64,000 nucleotides of DNA from Kibdelosporangium sp. MJ126-NF4 (GCF_000826545.1 NZ_CDME01000010.1:179795-243794); one strand, 5' to 3'; counted from the first letter of the stretch, positions 8,808 through 17,833 are shown. The notes: generated by a model from the letters alone, not told the origin. Program-made: numbers and translations.

Positions 8808-9689
8808 TCAGCATGCGCTCGCGTTGAGGTACTCGCTGAGGGTGGCGTGCAGCAGGCGGGGCGCGGGTGGCAGCGCGCCATCGCGGGTGACCAGGCCGAG
8901 GCCCGCGGTCACCTCGGCGTCCTGGATCGGCGTGGCGGCCAGGCCGCTGCCCGCCGCGACCGATTCGGCGAGCACGGCGACACCCAGGCCGCGCGCGGTC
9001 AGCCCGAGCAGGGTCTCCGGCGAGGTCGCGTCGATGTCCACCGTGACGGTGACACCGCGCCGGGCACAGGACTGGTCAAGCGCGGTGCGGATGCCCGTGC
9101 CGACGGGCAGGCACAGCACGGTCTCGTCGGCGAGGTCACGCAGCCGCACACGTTTGCCCGCGAGCCGGTGGCCGGGCTGGCTGACGATCGCGAGCTGTTC
9201 GTCGGAGATCCGGGACACGCGCAGACCTTCGGCGGGGGCGTCCGCGTAGCTGATCAGCGCCAGGTCGAGCTCGCCAGTCAGCACCTGCTGTCGCAGCAGG
9301 TGTGAGGCGTCCTCGGCGAAGCTGATCTCCACGCCGGGGTGCGCGCGGTGGAACGCGGCGATCGCGTCGAGGAACGGCGGGATGCTGCAGCCGACGATCA
9401 TGCCCAGCCGCACCCGGCCGCGCACCAGGTTGGCCAGCTCGTCGGCGCGCCCGGCGATCGTCTCGATCGAGCGCAGCGCCTCCCGGGCCAGCGGGAGCAA
9501 CTCGGTGCCTGCCGTGGTCAGTCGCACTCGCCGTGCCCCGCGCTCCAGCAGCGGAGCGCCCAGCTCCCGTTCGAGCTTCGCGAGCTGGGCACTCACACCG
9601 GACTGGCTGACGTGCAGGTTCTCCGCGGCGGCGGTGAACGAGCCGTGGTCGACCACCGCGACCAGGTAGCGAAGCTGATGCAGTTCCAT
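8808..9689 (-). CDS. LysR-family transcriptional regulator
   Basis: 293 residues. N-terminal winged helix-turn-helix (MELHQLRYLVAVVDHGSF, AAENLHVSQSGVSAQLAKLE), then a periplasmic-binding-protein-like effector domain from about residue 90 (RVRLGMIVGCSIPPFLDAIA). ATG at 9689 chosen over GTG at 9692 because LysR proteins start immediately before the ELHQL helix. Divergent from an NTF2-like gene at 9788; the 98-bp gap most likely carries its operator, and that gene is its likely target. Effector unknown. Confidence 0.92.
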   Translation of the reverse strand: MELHQLRYLVAVVDHGSFTAAAENLHVSQSGVSAQLAKLERELGAPLLERGARRVRLTTAGTELLPLAREALRSIETIAGRADELANLVRGRVRLGMIVGCSIPPFLDAIAAFHRAHPGVEISFAEDASHLLRQQVLTGELDLALISYADAPAEGLRVSRISDEQLAIVSQPGHRLAGKRVRLRDLADETVLCLPVGTGIRTALDQSCARRGVTVTVDIDATSPETLLGLTARGLGVAVLAESVAAGSGLAATPIQDAEVTAGLGLVTRDGALPPAPRLLHATLSEYLNASAC

Positions 9690-9787
9690 CACTGTGGATG
9701 CTAGCAGCCATCAGAACCATCTGTTGGACTGCTGGCAGGTGGTCGGCGCATGATCATGGTGTCGATCCGAGATCCAAGGGAGTCACC

Positions 9788-10144
9788 ATGTCCGACACCA
9801 CCACAGCCACCGACGTCGCCGCGGCCTACTTCGACGCCTGGCAGGCCCGCGATTTCGACCAGGTGCGCGGGCTGCTCGCCGACGACGTGTCGTTCGTCGG
9901 CGCGCTCGGCACAGCCAACGGCGCCGACGAGTGCGTCGCCGGACTGCGTGGGATGGCCAAGATCCTCGACCGGATCGAGGTGCGGGTCCGCGTCGCGCAG
10001 GACGACGACGTGATCACCTGGTTCGACCTGCACACCACCGTGGCGGACCCGGCCCCGACGGCGAACTGGATGCACGTGGAGAACGGCAGGATCACCGCCA
10101 TCCGCGTCACCTTCGACCCGCGCGGCATCCTCGCCGCGGGCTGA
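9788..10144 (+). CDS. NTF2-like/SnoaL-like protein
   Basis: 118-residue NTF2-fold protein (VAAAYFDAWQARDFDQVRGLLADDV opening; ends WMHVENGRITAIRVTFDPRGI). The ATG at 9788 has GGGAGT about seven bases upstream. Fourth such protein within 10 kb. Divergent from and probably controlled by the adjacent LysR regulator. It ends 10 bp before the convergent M1 peptidase gene. Function not assignable. Confidence 0.82.
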   Translation: MSDTTTATDVAAAYFDAWQARDFDQVRGLLADDVSFVGALGTANGADECVAGLRGMAKILDRIEVRVRVAQDDDVITWFDLHTTVADPAPTANWMHVENGRITAIRVTFDPRGILAAG

Positions 10145-10154
10145 CCAGAACAGC

Positions 10155-11558
10155 TCACGGCCGCAGCGGGCCGGGGTAGAGGTACCGGTCAGCCGGGATC
10201 GTGGTGCTTCGCGTCCAGGCCTTGAAGAAGTCGTCGAGGTCCACTCCGGACACCCGCTGGGCCAGCTGTTCGAACTCCGGCCACGAGGCATTGCCGCCCC
10301 GGTGCAGGCTCTGCCAGATGGGCAGCACCCGGAAGAACGCGTCATCGCCGATACCGCGGCGCAGCGCGTGCAGCATCAGCGGCCCGGTCCGGTACACCGC
10401 GGACAGGTAGGTGCCTGCACCGGGATCGTAGAGCGGCACCTTCCAGAAGTTCGGCTTGTCCCTGTTGGCGGCGACGAGCTCGCGGTACTGAGCGTCCAGG
10501 TCCTTGCCTTCTTTTGCCTCGCTCCACATCCACTGGGCGTAGGTGGCAAAGCACTCGGCAACGCAGATGTCGCGCCAGTTCCGGCCGGTGACGTTGTTGC
10601 CGAACCACTGGTGAGCCTGCTCGTGCACAATCAGGCCGACCACATCGGGCCACGCGGTCCCCGGATACAGCGGTCGACTCTGGGTTTCCAGTCCCAGTGC
10701 GATGTCCTCGTTGAAGTAGATCCCGCCTGCCGAGGAGAACGGGTACTTCCCGAACCTGGACGAGAGGAAGTCGATGATCTCCGGAACGCGGTCGCCGTGT
10801 TCGCGCGCCGCGGCCTCCGCCCCAGGAGCATAGGCGCTGATCACCGGGGTGCCGTCGGCCAACGCGGCGTTGACGACCGTGAACTTGGCGATCGCCAGCA
10901 CCGCGGTCCAGGTGGCCAGTGGACTGTCCTCACGCCAGCGGAAGGTGGTCCGGCCCCGCTCGGTGGTGGTGGGGCCTGGCCTGCCGTTGCCGACCGCCGT
11001 CCACCCCTGTGGCACGGTCGCGGTCAGCGCGAAGGTGGCCTTGTCCGAGGGATGATCGTTGGACGGGAACCAACTGGTGGCCGAATGCGGCTCGCCGATC
11101 ACGAACATGCCACCGGTCTCCGGGTTGTACCGGGCGTCGCCGTTCTTGCCCGAGTACACCACCCGCACGTCGAACCGGGCGCCCTGGCGGATCGGCCGGG
11201 CCGGGGTGACCACCAGCTCGTGCTCCCCTTCCCGGGCGAAGCCTCGGGCAGGCACACCGTTGACGGTGATCGTGGAGATGTCGAAGGTCGGGGTGAAGTC
11301 GAGGTTGAACCGGTCAAGGCCGGTGGTCGCGGTGGCCGACACCGTGGTGTCCCCGGTGAGCTGGTCCGGCTTGTCCGGGTCGTAGCCCACCTTCACGTCG
11401 TAGTGGCCGACGCGGTAGCCGCCGTTGCCGTCCTGCGGCCAGTACGGATCGCCGATCCCGTCTCCACCGACTCCGGCGAAGGCGACTGAGGCGTTCAAGG
11501 TCAGGCTGGTGAGCAGTGCTCCCAGCGTCAGCACGCGTCGTTTCCCAACTGAAAACAC
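10155..11558 (-). CDS. Secreted M1-family zinc metallopeptidase
   Basis: 467 residues with a signal peptide (KRRVLTLGALLTSLTLNASVAFAG). Gluzincin motif HEQAHQWFGN (about residues 313-322) with the third zinc ligand in CVAECFATY some 18 residues on, i.e. HExxH-(18)-E as in aminopeptidase N. N-terminal beta saddle domain precedes it. Shorter than classical PepN (about 850), lacking the C-terminal helical domain, as is usual for secreted actinobacterial forms. GTG start. Follows a second M1 gene by 26 bp on the same strand, so a two-gene operon is likely. Confidence 0.9.
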   Translation of the reverse strand: MFSVGKRRVLTLGALLTSLTLNASVAFAGVGGDGIGDPYWPQDGNGGYRVGHYDVKVGYDPDKPDQLTGDTTVSATATTGLDRFNLDFTPTFDISTITVNGVPARGFAREGEHELVVTPARPIRQGARFDVRVVYSGKNGDARYNPETGGMFVIGEPHSATSWFPSNDHPSDKATFALTATVPQGWTAVGNGRPGPTTTERGRTTFRWREDSPLATWTAVLAIAKFTVVNAALADGTPVISAYAPGAEAAAREHGDRVPEIIDFLSSRFGKYPFSSAGGIYFNEDIALGLETQSRPLYPGTAWPDVVGLIVHEQAHQWFGNNVTGRNWRDICVAECFATYAQWMWSEAKEGKDLDAQYRELVAANRDKPNFWKVPLYDPGAGTYLSAVYRTGPLMLHALRRGIGDDAFFRVLPIWQSLHRGGNASWPEFEQLAQRVSGVDLDDFFKAWTRSTTIPADRYLYPGPLRP

Positions 11559-11584
11559 GTAGATCTCCTTGGGGCAGCTCGGAT

Positions 11585-12988
11585 TCAGGAGGACTTCCAG
11601 TCAGGGTGGCCGGGCATCGGCGGTGTCTTCGCGCCGTACAACCAATCCTTGAGCAGCCCGCTGACATCGCGCCCGGACACTTGGCTCGCGACGGCGATGT
11701 AGTCGGCCGTGCTCATCACACCGTCCTTGAAACGCGACACCACAGTGCGTTCGATCCGTTCGAAGGTCTGCGCGCCGACGGTCTGGCGCAGCGCGTACAG
11801 CGCCAGCGCGCCACCGACGCGCTGGGTCTGGCCGGACACCGGCTTGGGCGTCGCCGGGGGCCCCTCGCTGTCGCGGACTTCCTGGTCCATGTCGTAGTTC
11901 ATGCGCATGTCCGCGGCGAACGCATCGGGGGAGTCGGGACGGGTCTGCTCGGAGTCGTACCAGGTGCCGTAGAAGTGGGCGTGCCCCTCGGCGGTCCAGT
12001 CGTCGTCGAGCTTCACGGGGGTGACCGAAGCGCCGAACCACTGGTGGTTCAGCTCGTGGGCTCGCAGGTAGTCCATCGGGCCACTGGCCAGTGACGACGC
12101 CGAGATGGTTGTCATCGTCTGGCTCTCGTACGGACTGATGGTGCCCAGCGGGGCGAAGATCCCGTAGGTGGCGAAGGGGTAGGCGCCCAGCCTGGCGGTC
12201 TGCCACCGCAGTTGGTCGTCGGTCCTGGCCAGTGTCTGCTTGAGTTGGCTCGCTTGGGCGGTCGGCACGACATCGCGGATGGTGACCCCGTCCGGGCCCG
12301 GGCGGGTGACCAGCGAATAGGGGCCGACCGCGATCTGACCGTCGTGCGCGGGCATCGGGTGGGCCATGCGATAGGTGCGGACGGTCCGGCCGCCGGGAAG
12401 CTGCCGGGTCTGGCTCAGGTCGCCGTTGGCCACCCCGGTCAGGTGCGCCGGAGCGGTGACGCTGATGGTGTACGTGGCCTTGTCCGCGATGTCGTTCTTG
12501 CACGGATACACGTGGTGCATGGTCTGGTAACGCTGCGGATCGATGGCGAAGCCGTCCTCGATCTCCCGCCACGGACCGTGGTTGTCCGGCCCATTGGACC
12601 TGGTGACCACGTAGTCGACGGTGACTGAGAACTCCGCGCCGTCGGCCAGCGGCTTCGGGGTGACCAGCACCCGTTCGCCGCTGGCCTGGAACCGGGCCGG
12701 TCGGCCGTTCACCGTGACCCGGTTGATCCGGCCGCCACCGAAGTCCAGTGCGAACCGTGACAGCGCACCGGTGGCCCTGGCCTTGAGCGTGGTGGTGCCT
12801 CCCATGTCCTTGGAGCCGGAGCGGTACTCAAGGCTTACGTCGTAATGCAGCGCGTTGTACCTCATGAGGTCCTGCGCGTCGACGGTTCTCACAGTGTCTG
12901 TTGTGGAGGCTGCGGCGCCTGTACCGGCGGCTAGTACGGCGGTGGCGCCAACCAAGCCGAGCGTGATCAAGCGGTAGGTGGGTTTCAC
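11585..12988 (-). CDS. Secreted M1-family zinc metallopeptidase (paralogue)
   Basis: 467 residues, GTG start, N-terminal signal peptide (LITLGLVGATAVLAAGTGAAAS). Zinc site HELNHQWFG near 311 and the downstream glutamate in WTAEGHAHFYGTW, an unusual context for the third ligand (families usually show NEGFA or SEGFA). First gene of the pair with 10155-11558; the two share length and layout but differ in detail, so this is an old duplication. The gene-free repeat tract at 13.1-13.5 kb lies upstream. Confidence 0.88.
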   Translation of the reverse strand: MKPTYRLITLGLVGATAVLAAGTGAAASTTDTVRTVDAQDLMRYNALHYDVSLEYRSGSKDMGGTTTLKARATGALSRFALDFGGGRINRVTVNGRPARFQASGERVLVTPKPLADGAEFSVTVDYVVTRSNGPDNHGPWREIEDGFAIDPQRYQTMHHVYPCKNDIADKATYTISVTAPAHLTGVANGDLSQTRQLPGGRTVRTYRMAHPMPAHDGQIAVGPYSLVTRPGPDGVTIRDVVPTAQASQLKQTLARTDDQLRWQTARLGAYPFATYGIFAPLGTISPYESQTMTTISASSLASGPMDYLRAHELNHQWFGASVTPVKLDDDWTAEGHAHFYGTWYDSEQTRPDSPDAFAADMRMNYDMDQEVRDSEGPPATPKPVSGQTQRVGGALALYALRQTVGAQTFERIERTVVSRFKDGVMSTADYIAVASQVSGRDVSGLLKDWLYGAKTPPMPGHPDWKSS

Positions 12989-13108
12989 AGCCGTGAAGGT
13001 AGGGACCGCACGTCCTGGGCCCGCCTCCGTCGTGTCTCAGTTGTGTCGCAGCGGGCTAGTGGTCAAGATCGGGGTCTGTCGCAGGGCGCCGTCAGATCAG
13101 TGTGTCCT

Positions 13109-13200
13109 CCTCTTGGCGGCCTCCCCGTCGGCGAGGCGTCTCTTTTTTGTTTTGTGGCAAGAAAAAGAAGGTCCTCGCCGGACGGCAGGCCTCCAAGAGG
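13109..13200. repeat. Long imperfect hairpin
   Basis: Arms 13109-13136 and 13173-13200 pair with few mismatches (CCTCTTGG at the left end against CCAAGAGG at the right), and the T-rich/A-rich loop parts (CTTTTTTG, AAGAAAAAG) can also pair. Lies in the gene-free stretch 12989-13541; no convincing coding signal in any frame. Could be a terminator or part of the larger repeat element that follows. Confidence 0.7.
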
Positions 13201-13267
13201 GAAACCAACCCGTGGTCTGTCCACCCGGTTGGCTCTGCTCACGTGGCTTCCTGGGTCTAGTGAGGGC

Positions 13268-13419
13268 GTGGTCGGTTCCCTCCCGTATGTCCTGCCGGAG
13301 GAAACCACGGCGTGCCGGGAGGTCGGTATCGCCTGCGCTGTGGGTTGGTTTGCGTAGGCCGACCTCCCGACACGCCGTGGTATGGCTGCGCCCAGGCCAT
13401 ACGGGAGGAAACCAACCAC
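13268..13419. repeat. Nested inverted repeats, about 150 bp
   Basis: Outer arms 13268-13290 / 13397-13419 share CCTCCCGTATG / CATACGGGAGG with extensions GTGGTYGGTT / AACCAACCAC; inner arms 13305-13326 / 13359-13380 match at 21 of 22 positions (CCACGGCGTGCCGGGAGGTC on the left). The whole can fold as one very stable hairpin. Looks like a dispersed non-coding repeat or a non-autonomous mobile element. Confidence 0.8.
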
Positions 13420-13430
13420 GAACCCCACCC

Positions 13431-13526
13431 ATGCGCTTGCGCGCAAGGCCTCCTGCCCACTCATGCGCTTTGCGCGCAAGGCCACTTATCCACGGGTGCG
13501 CTTTGCGCGCAAGTCCTCTTACCTGG
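13431..13526. repeat. Three tandem 32-33-bp repeats
   Basis: Units begin at 13431, 13463 and 13496; each has the core TGCGCTTTGCGCGCAAG (first unit lacks one T) and then a variable C/T-rich tail. The core contains the palindrome CTTGCGCGCAAG. Only three units and variable tails without conserved spacer length argue against CRISPR. Sits directly downstream (3' side) of the flavoprotein gene at 13542. Confidence 0.8.
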
Positions 13527-13541
13527 ATCCGGTCGCAATCA

Positions 13542-15200
13542 CTAGCTCTCGGCGCGGTACTGGTGGATCAGGGCTGCAGCCATCGCGCCCTCGCCGACTC
13601 CGGACGCGATGCGCTTGACCGAATTCGCGCGTGCGTCCCCCGCCGCGAAGACACCGGGAACGCTGGTTTCCAGCGGCAGGGGATAGCGCTGCAGGTCCCA
13701 GCCTGCTGGCAGGATGTTTCCGGGGTACGTGTCCGCGCCGGTCAGCAGGAACCCGTTGCTGTCACGCATGACGGTTCCGTCCAGCCACTGGGTTCTCGGG
13801 GTCGCGCCGATGAAGGTGAACAGGAACTCCGCTGGCTCCGTCGTGAACTGGTCGGTCAGCACGTTGTGCAGGGTGACGCACTCCAGCCGATCCTTGCCTT
13901 CGGCCGCCACCAGCCTGGTGTTGAGCCGGACCCTGATGTTCGGGTGCTGCTCGATCTCGTCGATCAGGTACTGCGACATGCTGCGCTGCAGGCTGTCCGC
14001 GCGTACCAGCATCGTCACGCGGGACGCGTGCTGCGCGAAGTGCATCGCTGCCTGGCCCGCCGAGTTCGCGCCGCCGACGATCCATACGTGCTGGTCCACA
14101 CAGGATGTTGTCTCGGCCGCGGTGGCGCCGTAGTAGATTCCCGCTCCTTCGAACTGCTCGGCGCCGTGCGCGTTCAGCCTGCGATAGGACAGACCTGTTG
14201 ACAGCAGGACACATCCCGCGCTCACCTCGCGTCCGTCGGACAGGGCCAGCATTCGTGCTCGTCCCGCTCTGCGCAAGGACACCGCCGCCACGGGAGACAG
14301 GATGTCCGTGCCGAACCTGCGCGCCTGGGCGACCGCTCGGCGGGTCAGCTCAGCGCCGCTGACACCGGCGGGAAAGCCGAGGTAGTTCTCGATCCGGCTG
14401 GACGTTCCTGCCTGGCCGCCGGGGACGTACGCGTCGAGCAGCAGCGTCGACAGCCCCTCCGACGAGCTGTACACCGCTGTCGCCAGGCCGGTCGGCCCAC
14501 CGCCGACGATCGCCACGTCGTAGTGCGGCCGGGACGTCGACGCCGTCAGGCCGAGGGCCTCCACCAGCTCCTCGTAGTTCGGCTGCGTCAACACGGTTCC
14601 GTCCGGCATCAGCACCACCGGCAGTTCGGCCGGGTCCACGTCGTCCAACTCCGGCAGGTCCACCCGGTCGACGTCCATGAAACGGAACGGCTGCTGCAGC
14701 CGCGTCAGGAAATCCCGCACCCGGTGCGTCGCCGGGGCGAACCTGTGCCCGGCGATCCGGATTCCGCCGTAGGGCGGCTGGTAGGACGCCTGCCAGTCCG
14801 ACAGCAGGTCGTCGACGACCGGGTACAGCCGTTCTTCCGGCGGCTCCCACGGCTTGACCAGGTAGTGGTGCAGCCGGACGCGGTTGATCGCGTCGATCGC
14901 CACCGCCGTGTCGGCGTATGCGGTCAGCAGCACTCTGCGCGCCAAGGGAAAGCGGTCGAGCGACTTGTCCAGGAACTGGATGCCGGTCATCTCCGGCATG
15001 CGCTGGTCGACCAGCAGCAGCGCCGGTTCCTCACCGCGGTCACGGAGTTTGTCGAGTATCCGCAGTCCCTCCGCCGCCGAAGTGGACGCCAGCACGCGGT
15101 ACTTGTCCTGGTAGACCCGGCTCAGGTCACGACGGATCGCCCTGAGCACGTGCGGGTCGTCGTCTACCGCCAGCATGGTCGGCCGGTGGGATTCGGGCAT
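13542..15200 (-). CDS. Response-regulator receiver domain fused to thioredoxin-reductase-like FAD oxidoreductase
   Basis: 552 residues. Receiver domain (about 8-125) keeps the acidic pocket (AVDDDP, residues 11-16), phospho-acceptor Asp65 in VDQRMPEMTG, Thr93 in LLTAY and Lys116 in YLVKPWEPP. Middle 130-235 is a thioredoxin-like linker region. C-terminal half (about 245-552) is a pyridine-nucleotide-disulfide-reductase fold: DVAIVGGGPTGLA, a NADPH site VWIVGGANSAGQAA, and the FAD motif GVFAAGDARANSVKRIASGVG. The redox CxxC of true thioredoxin reductase is absent (YYGATAAETTSC instead). So it is a phosphorylation-gated flavin reductase of unknown acceptor. Divergent from the PfpI/ThDP/AGE operon across a 202-bp gap. 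Confidence 0.9.
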   Translation of the reverse strand: MPESHRPTMLAVDDDPHVLRAIRRDLSRVYQDKYRVLASTSAAEGLRILDKLRDRGEEPALLLVDQRMPEMTGIQFLDKSLDRFPLARRVLLTAYADTAVAIDAINRVRLHHYLVKPWEPPEERLYPVVDDLLSDWQASYQPPYGGIRIAGHRFAPATHRVRDFLTRLQQPFRFMDVDRVDLPELDDVDPAELPVVLMPDGTVLTQPNYEELVEALGLTASTSRPHYDVAIVGGGPTGLATAVYSSSEGLSTLLLDAYVPGGQAGTSSRIENYLGFPAGVSGAELTRRAVAQARRFGTDILSPVAAVSLRRAGRARMLALSDGREVSAGCVLLSTGLSYRRLNAHGAEQFEGAGIYYGATAAETTSCVDQHVWIVGGANSAGQAAMHFAQHASRVTMLVRADSLQRSMSQYLIDEIEQHPNIRVRLNTRLVAAEGKDRLECVTLHNVLTDQFTTEPAEFLFTFIGATPRTQWLDGTVMRDSNGFLLTGADTYPGNILPAGWDLQRYPLPLETSVPGVFAAGDARANSVKRIASGVGEGAMAAALIHQYRAES

Positions 15201-15402
15201 GATGACTCCGATGCCTTGACGCGATTGTCCGCAGGAGTGCGGTGTCCCACCGATTGTGCGTCGACCGGACGCCGGTTCGACGGTCCACGTGACGAAGTGC
15301 CTGGGTGATAAGCCGTCACAGCGTCATTTTTCTTGTTCCCGCCCCCGGTGGGAGGTTGACTCGGCAGTGGGCGATGGCCGCCGTTTCGAACGGGAGACGC
15401 CG
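15201..15402. promoter_or_regulatory. Divergent promoter region
   Basis: 202-bp gap between two divergent transcription units: the receiver-reductase gene (-) and the PfpI/ThDP/AGE/partner-switch operon (+). It must carry promoters for both. No clear palindrome was found by eye; GGGAG at 15392-15396 serves as the ribosome site of the + gene. Confidence 0.45.
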
Positions 15403-16227
15403 ATGTCGAAAAAGATACTCTTCATTCTGTCGGAATACGGGTACTGGGGCGAGGAGTTGCTCGGCCCGCTGACGGCCTGCGACGAATGGGGCTATCACTC
15501 GGTGTTCGCCACCCCGACCGGCAAGCGGCCGCACGCGTTGCCGCCGAGCATGGACCCCGGTTACGTCGACCCGCCGCTCGGCCGCACGGTCACCACGCCG
15601 GACGTCGCTGTCGCCGCACGCGCGCTGGACGAGTCCCCGCGCCTGGACCAGCCGGTCTCGCTGGCCGAGTGGCTGCCGGAGCGGCCGTATCACAGCGATC
15701 CGCACCATCTGCGCGCGCTGGAGGCGTACCACCGCGACCTGGCCACAGTGGACGACGACATCGCCGGGTACGACGCGCTGGTGATCGTCGGCGGCAGCGG
15801 CCCGATCGTCGACCTCGCCAACAACGGCCGGGTGCACGACCTCGTGCTCGCGTTCGTCCGCGCCGACAAGCCGATCGTCGCCGAGTGCTACGGCGTGGCG
15901 TGTCTCGCGTTCGCGCGTGACTGGGACGACCGGCGTGGCATCCTGCGGTCCAAGCACGTCACCGGGCATCCCAAGGAGTACGACTACAAGGACGGTACCG
16001 GATTTCTCGGCACCGATTTCGTGATCGGCCCGCCGCCGTATCCGCTGGAATACATCCTGCGCGACGCGACCGGGCCGGACGGTCGATTCCACGGCAATGT
16101 CGGCAGGGAGACGTCCGTTCTCGTCGACTATCCGTTCATCACCGCGCGGTCGACGCCGGACTCCTTTCTCGCCGGGCGGAAACTGGTCGAGGTTCTCGAA
16201 TCAGGGCTTCGCAGGTTCGGCTGGTGA
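15403..16227 (+). CDS. DJ-1/PfpI-family (class I glutamine-amidotransferase-like) protein
   Basis: 274 residues. DJ-1/PfpI fold: starts KKILFILSEYGYWGEELLGP, has the GYDALVIVGGSGP strand and a nucleophile elbow VAECYGVACLAF (Cys in the AECYG turn). Relatives include chaperone/deglycase and Hsp31-like proteins; longer than the usual 170-190 residues because of an insert at 60-110. First gene of a run of six or seven; the next starts 4 nt after its stop. Probably acts on reactive carbonyls or a sugar-derived compound, given the ThDP enzyme and AGE domain downstream (inference). Confidence 0.85.
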   Translation: MSKKILFILSEYGYWGEELLGPLTACDEWGYHSVFATPTGKRPHALPPSMDPGYVDPPLGRTVTTPDVAVAARALDESPRLDQPVSLAEWLPERPYHSDPHHLRALEAYHRDLATVDDDIAGYDALVIVGGSGPIVDLANNGRVHDLVLAFVRADKPIVAECYGVACLAFARDWDDRRGILRSKHVTGHPKEYDYKDGTGFLGTDFVIGPPPYPLEYILRDATGPDGRFHGNVGRETSVLVDYPFITARSTPDSFLAGRKLVEVLESGLRRFGW

Positions 16228-16231
16228 CACC

Positions 16232-17833
16232 ATGGTGAGCAGGCCGGGGAAAGTCGCCATGGTCGAACAGTTCGCCGCCGACGGGATCACCCGGATGTTC
16301 GGCAATCCGGGAACGGTCGAACAGGGCATGCTCGACGTCGTTGACGGCCTGCGCGGCTTTGAGTACATCCTGGCGTTGCACGAGAGCGTCGCCGTGGCGA
16401 TGGCAGACGGCCACGCCCGCGCGACCGCACGGCCCGCGCTGGTGCAGCTGCACTCCTCAGTCGGCCTCGGCAACGCCATCGGCATGCTCTACCAAGCCAA
16501 ACGCGGCCACTCCCCGTTGCTCGTGATCGCCGGTGACGCCGGTGTGCGCTACGACGCGATGGACGCCCAGATGGCCGCGGACCTGGTGGCCATGGCCAGC
16601 CCGGTCACCAAGTACGCCACCCGCGTCACCCATCCCGGATCCCTGCTGCGCGTACTGCGCCGCGCGATCAAGGTCGCGATGACGCCGCCGCGTGGCCCGG
16701 TGTTCGTTGCCCTGCCCATGGACGTGCTGGACGCGACGTGCACCGAACCCGTTGTGCCGAGCACGGTTCCGGTCACCGCCGCAGTTCCATCGCAGTCCGC
16801 AGTGGACGATGTGGCCGACGCGCTGCGCGCCGCCCGGCGGCCGCTCATCCTGATGGGCGACGGGATCGCGGTGTCCGGCGCGCAGCACGAACTGGCCAGG
16901 ATCGCGGAGCTGGTCGACGCCCCGGTGTGGGGCGTGGACTGCTCCGAGGTGAACATGGACACGACACACCCGTTGTTCCAGGGCCAGCTCGGCCACATGT
17001 TCGGCCATGTCAGCGCGAACGTGGTCGGCGCGGCCGACCTGGTGCTGATCGTGGGAACCGCTGTCTTCCCCGAGGTCTTCCCGTACCTGGAAAGTCCTTT
17101 CCAGACGAACGCGACGGTCGTGCAGATCGACGCGGACAGCCACGAGCTCGCCAAGAACTTCCCGGTGGACGTGGCTATCGCCGCCGACCCCAAGCTCACC
17201 CTCGCCGCCGTGGCCGACACGCTCGGCAGCCACACCCCGAGACAGTGGACGTGGCAGCCGCCGCAGCCCGACCCGGACGACCTGATGGCCCTCTTCGCTG
17301 CGGAACTCGCCGACCAGTCCGGCGACCGCCTCGTCGTGGTCGACGAGGCACTGACCTCGTCACCGACTCTGGTACGCCACCTGCCGCCCCGGCGGCCGGG
17401 CAGCTACTTCCAGACCAGGGGCGGTTCACTCGGCATCGGCATCCCCGGCGCGATCGGCGTCCAGCTCGCCCGGCCGGGCGCGGACGTGGTGGCGTTCACC
17501 GGCGACGGCGCCAGCATGTACACGATCCAGGCACTGTGGACCGCGGCACGCCACAACGTGCCCGCCAAGTTCGTCATCTGCGACAACCACCGCTACCAAC
17601 TGTTGGACAACAACATCGAACAGTACTGGCGGGAACGCGGTGTCGACGCGCACCGGCATCCCGGCGCGTTCGACCTGTCCCACCCGGAGATCGGGTTCAC
17701 CGACCTGGCCCGGTCGCTGGGCGTCGACGCGACCCGCGTGGAGAAACCGGCGCAGGTGCGGCCCGCCGTACAGCGGCTGCTGGCATCGACCGGCCCGTTC
17801 CTCGTCGACCTGATCACGGGAGGCCCCAGGTGA
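16232..17833 (+). CDS. Thiamine-diphosphate-dependent enzyme (benzoylformate-decarboxylase/acetolactate-synthase-like)
   Basis: 533 residues with the three domains of the ThDP decarboxylase family: PYR domain (1-170; catalytic Glu in ALHESVAVAMADGHAR), central domain (180-330), and PP domain (about 350-530; GDGASMYTIQALWTAA then the metal/ThDP ligand in VICDNHRYQLL). FGNPGTVEQGM resembles the benzoylformate-decarboxylase N-terminus more than acetolactate synthase. Expected to decarboxylate or ligate a 2-oxo acid. Starts 4 nt after the PfpI stop, and its TGA overlaps the GTG of the next gene by 4 nt, so expression is coupled. Confidence 0.9.
   Translation: MVSRPGKVAMVEQFAADGITRMFGNPGTVEQGMLDVVDGLRGFEYILALHESVAVAMADGHARATARPALVQLHSSVGLGNAIGMLYQAKRGHSPLLVIAGDAGVRYDAMDAQMAADLVAMASPVTKYATRVTHPGSLLRVLRRAIKVAMTPPRGPVFVALPMDVLDATCTEPVVPSTVPVTAAVPSQSAVDDVADALRAARRPLILMGDGIAVSGAQHELARIAELVDAPVWGVDCSEVNMDTTHPLFQGQLGHMFGHVSANVVGAADLVLIVGTAVFPEVFPYLESPFQTNATVVQIDADSHELAKNFPVDVAIAADPKLTLAAVADTLGSHTPRQWTWQPPQPDPDDLMALFAAELADQSGDRLVVVDEALTSSPTLVRHLPPRRPGSYFQTRGGSLGIGIPGAIGVQLARPGADVVAFTGDGASMYTIQALWTAARHNVPAKFVICDNHRYQLLDNNIEQYWRERGVDAHRHPGAFDLSHPEIGFTDLARSLGVDATRVEKPAQVRPAVQRLLASTGPFLVDLITGGPR

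Noticed and set aside
13431..13526. Tandem repeats as a CRISPR array
   Set aside because: Only three units, variable tails rather than unique spacers of constant length, and no cas genes nearby.
12978..14201. Plus-strand open frame of 407 codons across the repeat tract
   Set aside because: It crosses inverted and tandem repeats and runs antisense to the receiver-reductase gene; no domain is visible.
16738..17829. Upstream extension of the PfpI-AGE frame to 1193 residues
   Set aside because: The extension is Arg/Pro-rich out-of-frame translation of the ThDP gene; the GTG at 17830 overlapping its stop is the natural start.
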